DNA of 64,000 nucleotides from Jackrogersella multiformis (lineage: Eukaryota > Ascomycota > Sordariomycetes > Xylariales > Hypoxylaceae): the NCBI GenBank assembly GCA_902806575.1, contig CADCXD010000005.1, forward strand, positions 2,666,001 through 2,730,000. The letters run 5' to 3'. This document shows, one piece after another, positions 47,793 through 59,600 of this stretch (within the stretch, counting starts at the first letter, position 1; every line of letters starts with the position of its first letter). Below the pieces are notes generated by a model. The model saw nothing but the letters and a program-made list of their open reading frames with translations. It was not told the DNA's origin and did not search any database. A program made the translations under genes and the position numbers.

Positions 47793-48320
47793 TTACGGGT
47801 CATACTGGTCCTGATCGCCGTACTGGCTCTCGTACAGGTGCTCGGCCTGCTTCTTAGCATGATGCTTGGCCTTCTCGCGGTCTATGAAGTCTAGACCCTT
47901 CGTCTCGGCGAGCTTGTCGACCTCGGCGCCCGCAATGCCGGCGAGGAGTTCCTTGGCGAAGGCATGGCTAACCGGTTGGCCTAAAAAATACACATACATT
48001 AGCCGGTGCTACTATCAATACGTCGATATTGTGAGGCGTATGAGGAGACGTGAGGTAGAATACACCATGGGCAAGCCTTGTTCGATGTGATATCACGGCA
48101 TATGTACCTTCTTTACGCTGGCGGTCCTCGAACAGCTTCATGGCCTCGAAGGCGGCACCACCACCGAGAAGTTCGTGGGACAGCTTCGACTCATGCGGCT
48201 GGCCGTCGTAGATTTCGTCACGTTGGCTCTTGGCATCGTCTGTAATATAATTAGTATCACACATAACAGTGGAACGAGCTCGTATGTCTCTGCCATCTTG
48301 GACATACCGAATCCGAACAT
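47793..48320 (-). CDS. CipC-like stress/antibiotic-response protein (DUF3759)
   Basis: Exons 48320-48308, 48239-48108 and 47980-47793 give 110 residues. The sequence MFGFDDAKSQRDEIYDG, HESKLSHELLGGGAAFEAMK, EDRQRKEGQPVSHAFAKELL, and AEVDKLAETKGLDFIDREKA with KHHAKKQAE is the CipC signature. CipC was first seen as a concanamycin-induced protein in Aspergillus. Family members are small, soluble, abundant stress or hyphal proteins of unknown biochemistry. The first coding exon is only 13 nt. The stop lies in CCGTAAGT, which could instead act as a splice donor to a further exon. Confidence 0.9.
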
Positions 48321-49833
48321 GATTGCTGATTTTAAATAGTATTCTTTACGAGTGGAATAGTTGGTCTAAGTAGTCGTCTATTTCGTCTTTGGAATTGTTT
48401 TGTTGTGTAGGTAAGCAGCAAAGAATTGAAGGAAGGGGGGGATGACGAGATCTATTTATGATTATTTAACATACCTGGGTAGGTGAATTACCTAGGTATC
48501 TAACCGGTTAGATATACTCATCACAAGCTTTATTTCCCCAGCTAATTATGATGACATCTAGCTACATGTGGAACTGAAGCGGCATTGAAACTTGACCCGG
48601 CTAGGCCGGCACGCCCAACACGTAATGTGCGGGACAGATCAAGTCAAGTCCATCCAGCTTCGTGTCGGCTAGAACCAATACCGGGCTATGCCGGTATAGC
48701 GGAAAGGTGGAGTATCGGTGTTTCTTGCTGCTCCTGCAACTTGATTTGCTCCTGATGCTTACTTATTGCCAAGGATCATGATATTTACAAGCACCTAAAC
48801 AAGATAAACCCTCCTCGAAGGTTCTGCTCAAGGAGGGGGAAGCATTATTTCACCGCCTGCATCGATGATAGAATGGCCGGATGGTCTAAAAAAAATATCA
48901 ATGTGTAACTATAATTGGGAGTTGTGAAGGTCCACGGATGTTTCATATATACACCGCATCCCAATGAAGATGTTATTGCATGAAGTCGAGCTGAGCTAGA
49001 GTCCATCTCGCCTACGTACCTCGGAGGATATGCTCACATCATCTAAACTCATTGGACGCGGGGGTCGTAGCTTCAAACGGCCCAGTATAACTGATACTAC
49101 CAGGTGAGGCCTCATCGAACAAGGTCGTTACCTGAGGTAGCCTACAAGGTTGTCAATGGTAAGAGAAAGTATATCTTACACGGGAAAGCTTCGTCATCCG
49201 GTCGTCATTGACATCATGCTCGTTTCGTCGTAGAAGATATTCACCGCCAAATTCATAGCCACTATGCTTGATAACAAGGGACCAGTTTAGCACCGGGTCG
49301 AAAGAACTCTAAACAAGGTTGTTTATAACCAGGAGGTAGCTAGGACATCCGATGGAACTTAGTCGTATGTGTGTATACCTACCTACCTGGTATGTAAATG
49401 TGGTTCAGAAGGCACGGGTAGGTACCAATGCGCAGTGCCAAGTCGGGTATCGGCTTGGCAAATGCTTGTCTGTTGACAGCTGGGTCTCGAAGCCAGGGGC
49501 CAGGGGCCAGGGGCATAAACCTGGGGTACCGGTACCTCCAATCCCAAGGCTTTCTGCTTCTTCCGCGACATCCATCGTGCACTTAGTGATACTACACCCC
49601 ACTGTAAGTGCGGGTTTCCTGGTCACTTATATACACTACCTACCTAGGTAGGTATCCAGGATATGAGGCGGTCAAAATCGGAATGTTCAAACTGAATATA
49701 TTTGTACCGTTCATCAGTCCAATACATACCTACCTAGGTAGGTATGTGATGCGATAACTAATAGTAACACAGCGTCGGAGAATTGGTATCCTGATGCTTG
49801 CTATCTACCTAAGTAAGCAGTCTCATAAGCGAC
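48321..49833. other. Intergenic region
   Basis: I see no gene. TACCTAGGTA copies lie at 48489, 49641 and 49731, and a 7-bp inverted repeat ATACCGG/CCGGTAT near 48680-48700. Short overlapping frames around 49.4-49.6 kb are open on both strands because of GGGGCCAGGGGCCAGGGG repeats, not because of coding. Confidence 0.55.
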
Positions 49834-52467
49834 CTACGCCGTACTCCCGCCAAACTTGACTTGGTATTCGCCGTGCGCCTTCTTCTGTCTATCCCAGTCT
49901 TTCTTTAGTTTCTTCGATTGGCTCTTGGGAACCTCGCTGCCGTCCTTCATTTTTGTGGGTAATCCTTCGGCATCCCATTCGCTGTACCGCTCATCGCCCC
50001 TGAACATATCCTCTGGTGCTAGTTTCGCTTTTGCCCACTTCTCTTCTTCGGCTTTATCTCTGGCGCGTTTTGCTTCCTCCTTCGCGCGCGCCTTCTCTGC
50101 TTCCTTGGCTGCCTTCTCTTCTCTTGCTGCAATTAATTCAGCTGCGGGAATGAACTTGATTAGTGACGGCTGATCTGGTCGGTCGTCTAAGTATACTCCG
50201 AGGTTGCTTAGATCAAAGTTTCGTACGCGGTCACTCAGAGAAAGTATTGATTGTTTTGCTTCCTGTAACGCAGTTGGCGCTAGCCGCCGGAGCTCGTTGC
50301 GCAGTTTAGCCACCGCCCGTAAGTATGGTAATGATAGTTGCTCTGGATCTCTGACCCCGGCGCTGGCTAACGAGTCAAACTCCGAGTCTGGTGAGAGAGA
50401 GAGGAGGCTAGTGATAGTTTCGGAGGCTGGAAGGTTGAGAGCTTTTACGTCAGAGGTGAAGGTTTGGTATACTTCCTTATACGGCTGCACAGCTATCGAG
50501 GGATCCAGGTTGGCTGCTGCTGCCGCCGATACCCAACCGATTCCGTCATAAGGGGGACTTGCGTTGGCATCAAGTCCAAGAATGCCAACTATCTTCGTGA
50601 TCCATCGCGCAGTTGCCTCGAGTGCTGGAAGATCCATATCGTCCTTGTGAGCGCTGATGTGGATATTGGCTTTTCTGATGACTTCTGCTATCGCTCGCAG
50701 AACTGCCGGTGTATCAAATGAGTTAATGAGCGCCTCCTCGACCTCCTTTTTGGCTTGCTGTAAATCAGCTCGTAACTCTTCTTGAGATTTGTCGTCACTA
50801 ATCGCGAGGGCCTTTACACCGCTATCCACGGTCGCTGTTGTATCAGCTGCTTCGGCTAAAAGCGATTTTATGTTCGTGAAGAAGTTCTACTACCGTCAGC
50901 ATGAGTCGAGGGGTATAGGAAATGAAAAAGGCAACTTACATTAACCGCGGTTTCCCAACTGTCAGCCTGGGTTCGCATATCTGGCGATATCTCAACACCG
51001 TCGTTCCATTTACCGAGTAGGAAGACTATTCGCATTGACCGCGCTGTATAGGTGGATGTCAATGCATCCTTGATCGTCTGGAAATTCTTGAGAGATTTAG
51101 ACATCTTTGAACCGGATATCGATAGGTGACCCATATGTAAGAAGTAGTTAACCCAGGTATGTTCGTGGCCATGCTCACAGAAATACGCCTCGCTTTGAGC
51201 TAGTTCATTGTCGTGATGCGGGAATGCGAGGTCGATACCGCCACTGTGAAGGTCCATACGTGAACCTAGAACATCGGACGCCATTACCGAGCATTCGATA
51301 TGCCAGCCTGGCCGACCATTTCCCCATTTGCTTGGCCAATATGGTTCCCCTGGCTTAGACCTCTTCCACAGCGCAAAGTCACCGGCGCCTCTCTTTCCAC
51401 CAAGACTCTTAGAGAGTGAGCCCTCTCCCTCCTCTTGCAACGCTTTGTCATTACGGTTCTCCGGTCGAAGCCTCGCATACGTGTTGCCCGCCTTCTCGAA
51501 TGTCGTAATATCAAAATAGACGGATCCCTCAGCTTCATACGCGAAGCCCTTTTCAACGATCTGCTCGACGAATTTGGCAATCTGGGGGACGTACTCGGTC
51601 ACTCTTGTGACAACGTCGGGACGAAGCACATTTAGAGCATCCATGTCGTCTGTGAATTCCCCCTCCATAAATCGAGTTAGATCGGTAAAAATCGACTGGT
51701 CGCTGGTATCGATGGTCTCCTTATATAAGGAATCTAGATATGGCAACAAGATCTCATCTGCGCCTTTGAAGATTTGATTTCCGTTGATAGCAATGACTGC
51801 GGTGGTCATATTGCTTATGTGCATCTTCAACTTTGCCTCTGCGTCGCCTGGCTTGCCCTCACCCATGAGAGTACCACCTGCTAGCACATGTCCATAGGCT
51901 GCATCTCGCCGCGGGATATAGTTGTCCACGTCCAGCTCACCCTCACCCTCGAGAAGCTGGGGGAGATTGCTTTCCGCATAGGCTCGGAACGCTGCTTTTC
52001 CTAACTCCAAGATCTCGGCATCGGTGTAACTCTTCTGCTTTTCGAGGTCGAGCAAACGCTGTCTTCGGGCTTTTATTATAATCTTGAAGTACTGTTAGCC
52101 AGAGTAGAAGCGGGATGTAAGGGTAGAATCCTCTACATACTTTATCATCAACGTCTGTGAAGTTCATAACAAACTTGACCTTGAAGCCAAAGTAGTGCGT
52201 CAAGATGCGACGTATAATATCGGTAGAGACGTAATTGCGTGCATGGCCCAAATGGCTCTGGTCGTAGACAGTCGGACCGCAAGCATACCAAAAGACTTTC
52301 CCCTTCTCGATTGGAACGAAGGGAACTGGTCCTCCTGGCTTCAAGGAGTTATGGACCTTGATTGAGTCCATGGCGGGGTGTGTCGCAAAGCCTCTGCGCA
52401 GCAAGTGTCGAGCTGTACGAATATTAATGTTGGGTTTTCTAGTTATGCTGAAGACGAGGAAGTTCAT
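49834..52467 (-). CDS. Cysteinyl-tRNA synthetase, probably dual cytosolic/mitochondrial
   Basis: Exons 52467-52141, 52082-50940 and 50886-49834 give 840 residues. The class I motifs are YDQSHLGHARNYV (HIGH-equivalent HLGH at 72-75) and SGSKMSKSLKNF (KMSKS at 435-439). The Zn-site region CGPTVYDQ, WHIECSVMA and the HDNELAQSEA block are typical of CysRS. A Lys/Ala/Glu-rich coiled stretch (REEKAAKEAEKARAKEEAKR) and a basic tail close the protein, as in eukaryotic cytosolic forms. The first ~32 residues (MNFLVFSITRKPNINIRTAR...) look like a mitochondrial presequence. A second in-frame ATG at 52371 (residue 33, MDSIKVHNS) would give the cytosolic form. It is divergent from trm61. Confidence 0.95.
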
Positions 52468-53000
52468 CAAGGCGAAAATAAAAGTAAAGAAGAGAAGTTG
52501 AGGGGAAACGTGTCACATTAATGTATTTATATCAGGTACGTACATGAGGGTAAGCCTTGGAATTTTTGAGTCACAGCAGGAGCGAACGACAATGTCGCAA
52601 TTTGCTACTATGGACGCTATGGACGTACGGAATACGGTCCCTCTAGTATGGTTAGCCCTTGACGAACCTAACTTTATTCACCGTATTTTAAATTATTAGG
52701 CTTTTAGAGTCCCGCTGCCCCTCCATGCAGCTATAGAGCTTTCAATGTTCTTTCTCCGATACCTAAAAGTATGTACCCCGCCCTGCCGCCCGCCGTCAAT
52801 CTAGGTACCTACCTAATTCTAATCGTCTTAGTCACATCTTTAATTTTTAATATTTAACTTTTAATTTTTTCTACCTCTTAAATATCCTCCAGCTCTAAAC
52901 TCAATACATCCAATTTGTTCTTCTCTAGTACATTTACACATTTCAATCTTAATATGTTAATTTCAAGTTGAAAGCTAGTGTACAATTTGAAAGAGTCAAC
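52468..53000. promoter_or_regulatory. Bidirectional promoter region (CysRS / Trm61)
   Basis: A 533-bp interval separates divergent starts. It has CTAGGTACCTACCT near 52801-52814 and pyrimidine-rich tracts before the trm61 start. Function is inferred from layout. Confidence 0.45.
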
Positions 53001-54536
53001 ATGTCAACCTTGTCGCCATTTCTTGACCCTGGCTCTCGGACGAGGCCAAATACTCTCGCTCTAGCTCACCTATCCCGCGACAACATCCAACCTATCTATC
53101 TAAAAGAGACCTCAGGTGCCATTGATGGATATGTCGAGGGAGCCGTAATAAATACGCGATTCGGGTCGTTCCCACATTCTACCTTGCTCGACAAACCTTG
53201 GGGTTCGCAAATACGAGCCTCGGTCGTAGACACCGGCTCTAGAGGTAGGAAGCGAAAGCTCGACAATGGCATGGAACCGGACAATGACACGGAAGATGTT
53301 GGCTCAGGTGTCGCGACAACCAAAGATGTCAAGATCGCATCAAGCGGTTTCATCCACATATTACCACCTACACCAGAACTCTGGACAACAAGTTTACCGC
53401 ATCGAACTCAAGTTGTATATACGCCCGATTATAGCTACATTCTTCACCGAATCCGCGCCCGACCTGGCATGAAAATAATCGAGGCCGGTGCAGGGAGTGG
53501 CAGTTTCACACACGCTGCTGCTAGGGCGGTATATAATGGGTATCCTAAAGACGCGCATGATACAAGAGGGAAAGTATTTAGCTTCGAATATAATAGGGAT
53601 CGATATGAGAAGATGCGGGAGGAGATTGGCGATCATCGCTTAGATGGACTCGTCCAGATAACTCACCGAGATGTGTACAACGACGGCTTTCTTATCGACG
53701 GTGAAAGTCCTGAAGCCGAGTGTGTTTTTCTCGATCTGCCAGCACCGTGGAAAGCTCTTCCCCACCTATCGAGACGAAAGCCAACACCATCTCAACTTTT
53801 AAGTAGCGAACTGGATAATCTTGATGAAATCGGTTCCGAATGGAAATCCCCTCTACATCCAGGCCGGACCGTCTACCTTTGCACGTTCTCTCCCTGTATC
53901 GAACAGGTTGCCAAGACCATTGATGTTATGCGTCGGTTAGGATGGATGGAAATAGAGATGGTCGAAGTTGCGCATAGGAGGATCAATGTCATGCGAGAGC
54001 GCATTGGCCTCAACATACCCGCGGGAGAGCGAGGATCGAGTCAGACAGCAGCCAATGTCGCAGAGGCTCTTACAAAATTAAAAGAAATTGAAGGTCGGTA
54101 CAAGACTCAACGCAGTCAACTCCGTGACGTTGACCCAGATGTCGATATGGACGAGGATGACGAGGTCGTGAGTGACAGCAAGCCCGTTAATGGCAACGAT
54201 AAAATCGTCTCGACAAACAATGAGGGCGAAGACACGCCATCAGTTAAGCCTTGGATGGCTGGGAGACTAATTCATCGAACCGAACCAGAGCTAAAGACGC
54301 ATACCTCATACCTTGTCTTCGCTCTGCTGCCACAGGAATGGACCGAGGCTCAGGAAGCAGCAGCTTTCGCGAATTGGCCATGCGGTAAGGAAAGCAAAGT
54401 CATCGGAAGTTTAGACAAGGAAGCACGAAAGCAGGAAAAACGAGAAATGCTCGAAGGGAAGAAGCGGAAGAAGGAGCCTAATAGCGAGTCTAAAGGCGGC
54501 CAGTCTTCATCGCCGAAGAAGAGCAAGGCCTCATAA
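53001..54536 (+). CDS. trm61: tRNA (adenine-58-N1) methyltransferase catalytic subunit Trm61
   Basis: This is an intronless frame of 511 residues from ATG 53001 (context CAACATGTC). The N-terminal beta domain precedes the Rossmann fold: SAM motif I EAGAGSGSFTHAAARAV, acidic motif FSFEYNRDRYEKMREEI, then VFLDLPAPWKAL, the Trm61/TrmI catalytic signature. GRTVYLCTFSPCIEQV and the MEIEMVEV block complete the family core. With the non-catalytic Trm6 it methylates A58 of nuclear tRNAs, including initiator tRNA. Inserts (residues ~85-115; 390-430) and the Lys-rich tail (EKREMLEGKKRKKEPNSESK) are low-complexity. Confidence 0.94.
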   Translation: MSTLSPFLDPGSRTRPNTLALAHLSRDNIQPIYLKETSGAIDGYVEGAVINTRFGSFPHSTLLDKPWGSQIRASVVDTGSRGRKRKLDNGMEPDNDTEDVGSGVATTKDVKIASSGFIHILPPTPELWTTSLPHRTQVVYTPDYSYILHRIRARPGMKIIEAGAGSGSFTHAAARAVYNGYPKDAHDTRGKVFSFEYNRDRYEKMREEIGDHRLDGLVQITHRDVYNDGFLIDGESPEAECVFLDLPAPWKALPHLSRRKPTPSQLLSSELDNLDEIGSEWKSPLHPGRTVYLCTFSPCIEQVAKTIDVMRRLGWMEIEMVEVAHRRINVMRERIGLNIPAGERGSSQTAANVAEALTKLKEIEGRYKTQRSQLRDVDPDVDMDEDDEVVSDSKPVNGNDKIVSTNNEGEDTPSVKPWMAGRLIHRTEPELKTHTSYLVFALLPQEWTEAQEAAAFANWPCGKESKVIGSLDKEARKQEKREMLEGKKRKKEPNSESKGGQSSSPKKSKAS

Positions 54537-56686
54537 CTAGCAACTTTTAAACCAATAAGCCTATGATACCCTGACTTTTTCGGTCACCAAACCAATGAGA
54601 TGAATTTCTATCTCAACTTCCATTGATGCCGGGACGGAAAAAAACTCGTGAGGATCATTATTGTCCTGCTTACAATGACAATAAACCTACTTCTGCGATA
54701 TCCCTAAATCTAACACCGCACCACACTTCTTACTTCTTCCATTTAGGTAATACATTACTCTATAAATTAAGGCGGATCAAATATTAAGGGGCCTATTAGG
54801 CGCCTGAGACGACCCCGACAACTTATGATAACTTGACAGCTGACGCTTTAGAATTTTCCAAAAAGGAGGATGAAGCTGTTTCACTACGCTAGCCTGATCG
54901 ACAACATGGACTCGTTTTGCACGAAACGATTGTGTTCTTGAGCATGAATCAGAATTCACAGCTTGGGTATTAGAAAATGACTAACGACTTACTCCTAACT
55001 CTAGTATCTACTATTATCTACCTGTAGGTAAGTATGGTTCATACTTCAGCTTAAAATAAAATAAAAGGCTACCAGGTTCAAGGCTGACGACCACTGATTA
55101 GTAAATGGGATCTCGCCTAGTATAGATATTCAAGCTTAATATTGTTCTCACCTCCTTCACTATGTCGGGGCTCATAGTTACACTCAGATCTAAGAAGAAC
55201 GAACGACAGAGCGACTCGAAGATCAGGAGATCACAACCATTAGCTAAACCAAAAACACCATGCACTTCGCGATCCAGCAGCGGGGAAGACGGCATAAGAA
55301 CCAAATAGAAACAGAGAGCCTCATAAAACGCGTGTTACCTACCTAGGTAGTTAAGTACCTAGGGGCATCAGTCATTAGGTAATTGGTTGTTTGATGACGT
55401 TTCATAAGCTAACCAAATCGAGGTTAAGAGCCGTCAGCCCTCCTCGCCTCCGTCTCGCGCATGGTGGGAACCCTGTTTACAGTCCTGCTTCTTTTAAAAG
55501 AAGTAACAGAGCCGCGTCTTGGTATTCAATACCCAGAATTTCAAGTCCAACAGATCCATCAACCTCAAACTTCTAAACTTCCAAATTCGTTCGTCAGAAT
55601 CACTAATAATACTGGGACTGGACATATTTCCTATTTGGTCACGAGTCCAGTACGGGGAATTTGAAGACGGATCTAAGACTCGAAGTGCTCAAGTCGGCGA
55701 TATTATGTTTCCTGCAACCTGTTACGCCATCCTCTCAACTCTTCGACATGCCAAAGCAAAAACCTCGGGTATGCATGTCAGTTGGGTACTACCCATACTG
55801 CCATAGTACAGCCCCTCCAAAATTAAAATAGATCCATGGATTCCAACCTTACGGATATCAATGTTGATATATTTCCAAGGGTCTGTCCTCAATGGAACGC
55901 GAAACTTCTTATGATTACCTTATGTACTAACATGAGATTTCTCTAAATTGGTCTATTAGTATTCATTATTGCTTCTCTATGGCAATCTTAAGGAGGAAGC
56001 ACTGGCAAGAGTCTACTACGCGGCTGGAGGCTAGTGATGTCGACATAACGACAACTAGATTCTCGGCGGAATTACGACAAAGCTTAAACGAATGATCCCT
56101 TTTCAGATCTAGAACCCGCACAGGTTATTCCTCTAGAATGTTTACCAGCCCTTCCAATGCTCGAGACGCCAAGATATAACCCCGGTAACATAGACCCGTC
56201 TTCAATTCGCGTGCGAGCCTCGTCTATCTTGGCATGTTTCGCTTAGAATTAGGCCTTGACTAATAGTAGAAATCCCTATTACTATGTAATGGACGATGGA
56301 CACTATTAGATGATAGGAGGTTACGCGTCACACGGAGATGATCCACGTCTATCTACCTATGGGGTACAGGTATCGCTGCCATCGATGCGGTTGACATTAC
56401 CAAGGCAGTGGCAAGATAATATGAGCCTCCTACTTACAGACAGGGGCAGCAGATGTCTCCACTGTGATCAAAACCTCGATCTCGTTAAGTCTAGAGATAT
56501 TCCTTCCAGTGTCGTTGTATCTTGCTTCAGCGTCTCCAATGCTTTCTTCATCTACCTAGTAGAATATATATTTTGAATTTAGTCTGCCCTGGTGGTGTTT
56601 TACTTGTCCTAGAGACCTTATCATACTTCACATTTAGTTTGATTTGAGGTATTCTTAATTTTGCAGATACTATCAAGACAATAATT
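54537..56686. other. Intergenic region upstream of the dioxygenase fusion gene
   Basis: About 2.1 kb without a supportable gene, with one TACCTAGGTA (55340-55349). The last 150 bp contain GAATATATATTTTG near 56563-56576 and a TTTTGCAG acceptor-like site near 56660, so a 5'UTR intron before the ATG at 56687 is possible. Confidence 0.5.
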
Positions 56687-59600
56687 ATGTCCGAACATTC
56701 GTGCCCAGTCTCCGGCTCCATTGGAGGGAAATGTCCAGCTGGCCATGCAGACTCGAGCAGGAGTAATAGCCGGATGGGCCCTCGTGGCTGCGCTTTTTCG
56801 GGCTACAGTCAAGCAGGAGATATACACGCAGCATTTGATGTACGTTGGGTAACATCTACTTTTCGATACACAACTAACAGAAACAGATTCCGCGGGGGGT
56901 CGACGCTGAGGAGTGGCTTCGAATGAGGTAAGAAATCCTTAAAAGATGAACTTGGATAGCCCTTCTAAACGTGTCTTATTTAGAGAGCGCAAGTCGATAA
57001 ATCAGTTGCTTTATAATAATATCCCGTCTGTTCAAGTAATTAATGCAGCCAAGACTCAAGCAGAGATCGATTCCTTCAACGTTCATGAACAGGACCTATT
57101 AGCCGTGGCATTAGGGGCGCCCGCCAGACAAGTCATGTTGAGGGCGGAGGAGATCGGCCCCAAGACCGGTTGGCTCGACGGATTTCTCAGCGCAGAGCAC
57201 GGATTCTGCCCTCCAGACTACGAAGAGGCCGCCAGTGCTCTATCGAAAACGCCAGGCCGGATATGGGCCGATCTTTGCGAGCGAATGCCAGGCTGTGTTA
57301 CAAGGGGACGTGTACGAGAATCCGTCGCTGCGCTATCTCTCGTAGAAGGCACGAAAGATGTAATCCCAAATCAGGCTCTATGGGCGGCACTGGTGGCTTT
57401 AGGCAGTAAGTATACCTCAGAGTTTCTTGTTGCCCCTTATCCCCAATTTGGGGCTGTCAATAGCCTTCTAAGGAGCATCTTGGGCATATGCATGTATGGA
57501 ACATATCTGAATACTTACGCTCGGGGGCATTCTGAAAGTAGTAATTATATACTAACCTGAGGTGTTATAGTGCTATGTCATATTTATCGCTTCGAGGCCA
57601 AATATGACGGTAGTGATGGTATTGCTTCAGCACGTTCCCAAAAGAAGAAACAGCCAAATGTCCCAATGGGCGATGACCTCGGCGAGGAGTTAGTTGGTAT
57701 CCCGCGATGTATAGCATTGCCGTATTACCAGATCTCACGACGCATGGGTCGAACGCTTCCACACCTCACGTTTCCAGACCAATCATCTTATAACATTAAG
57801 ATCAGAGACCCGAGCTCAAGCTATCCTTATGTAGCACGGTTTGACAACATAGACCTTCGGTGGCCCATGTTTGGCGAGAAGGCTGAGATCGCCTTTCTCA
57901 GAGGTTGTGCTGATACATCGGGTAAGTCATACCCCCTATTTACTAGGTGTTTAAATGTTGATTTTCGCAGCATCCTTCCAGCATGGACCAGATGCCATCG
58001 CGGCTTGTCAAGAACACGTCATGAACAAGAATGTGGAAGGCCTCCTTCGCGAAATGATCCGACTGAAGGAAATTCTAGAACGCATGCCCAACGCCTTCCA
58101 TTCCATCAACGTAAATCCGAATTCGGGCGAGAATTATGTCCCAGTTCATCAGTGGGTTCGTTGGGCCAAGTTTTCCGCGCCGCTATCTAAAAGATGCCCG
58201 GCCTCTTCAGGTTTACAATTCCCGCCGTATTTGGTCATGGACGCATTTCTAGGCCGGAAAAAGTAAGTTCAACAATTATTAAGGGGCTATTCCAGGACTA
58301 TTGGCATGTTGGACTCTGCCTCCGATCTTCCATATAGCCTCGATAATCCCTAACCTGATCTATGACTCTGAATTAATCAGACTAACTCCTCATAGATACA
58401 CTTCCTTCCTTGGTGTAGAGGGTGTACATTTAAGAGCATGGATACCTTCCAATCTTCGCGCCTTCATTGCAGCTATCGAGTATCACTATCGGATCCCCGA
58501 ATTCGTTCAGCAGTCGGGTGATCCGAGACTAATGGGTGTTTTGGATGGTATTATTGAGGCGTACACAGGCGAAAGGGGCTTTATGGGAACGCACCGATAT
58601 AAGGTCTTCGGCATCCTCGAAATCGCTGCGAAAACAGGACGTACCGAAACGAACGGTCTATCTGGTGCTGGCGATGCATCCCGCCCGTGGGAAGAGACTC
58701 ATAAGCAATTCTCCGATGCCATGAAGGAGCGTCTTGAACCCTATCGTGAGTCATCTATCTAGGCAACGTCCTGGCGCATGCTTCAATATCGTGTTTAGGA
58801 TAAGCTAACATTATCTGCAAACTTATAGGTGGTAACCTGTCAGTTGAACCTCATCAAATGCGAGGGACATTCGAAGAATGCCGCTATGTCACACGGGTTA
58901 TAAATCGATCTAATGTTGACTCCGATCCGACGCGATCCATTGCCCTCGTCACCTTGGATATTCAAGACACAGGCATCACCTTCATGCCCGGTGACCGTCT
59001 TGCGGTCATGCCCCTGAATAGCTGGGAGGAATGCGCGAAGGTCACAGCAGCCTTGGGCTTAGAAACCCGTATTGACGACCTCGTTGAGGTTACGGGTACC
59101 TGGGCTCGCTTTGAGCAGCATCTTGCATCTGTAAGAAGGACTACAGCAAGGAAGTTGATGGTGGCCGATATCCTCCGCCGCGGCCATCTAGCACCTATTA
59201 CCAAAGAGCTCGCGCTGAAAGTCCACAGTCTACTTGCTGCTTCTTCAAACGCTGTCCTCCAAGTTCTAGCTACGGATGAATGGCCTGTCAGAGGCACACT
59301 AGGCGATCTATTACAAGATGCCCTTGTTGACACTCCGGCTCACATATGGGATAAGGCATTCAGCCTAGACAACCTCTCATGGCTCGCTGATCTCATCCCC
59401 GTCGAAGTCCCTCGAACCTACTCGATAGCTAGCTATACCGACGAGCTCCTCCCTAGTACCGTCGACCTAGCCATCTCTCGTGCCGAGTACAAACTCTGCT
59501 CAACGTTCTCTAAGCAGGGGGGTGTAGACCGTGCCGGTGTTGCCAGTGGCTTCTTCAACCCGCACCCGCCATCAGGCGACATGGTTTCCGATGATGAGAT

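Noticed and set aside
49379..49651. Multiple overlapping frames around GGGGCCAGGGGCCAGGGG
   Set aside because: Openness in several frames comes from the short repeat and not from coding.
58301..58762. A stand-alone IDO gene ending at 58762
   Set aside because: The stop follows a GTGAGT donor. Splicing 58746-58828 gives a continuous frame into the reductase with exact phase, and the apparent end is intron sequence.
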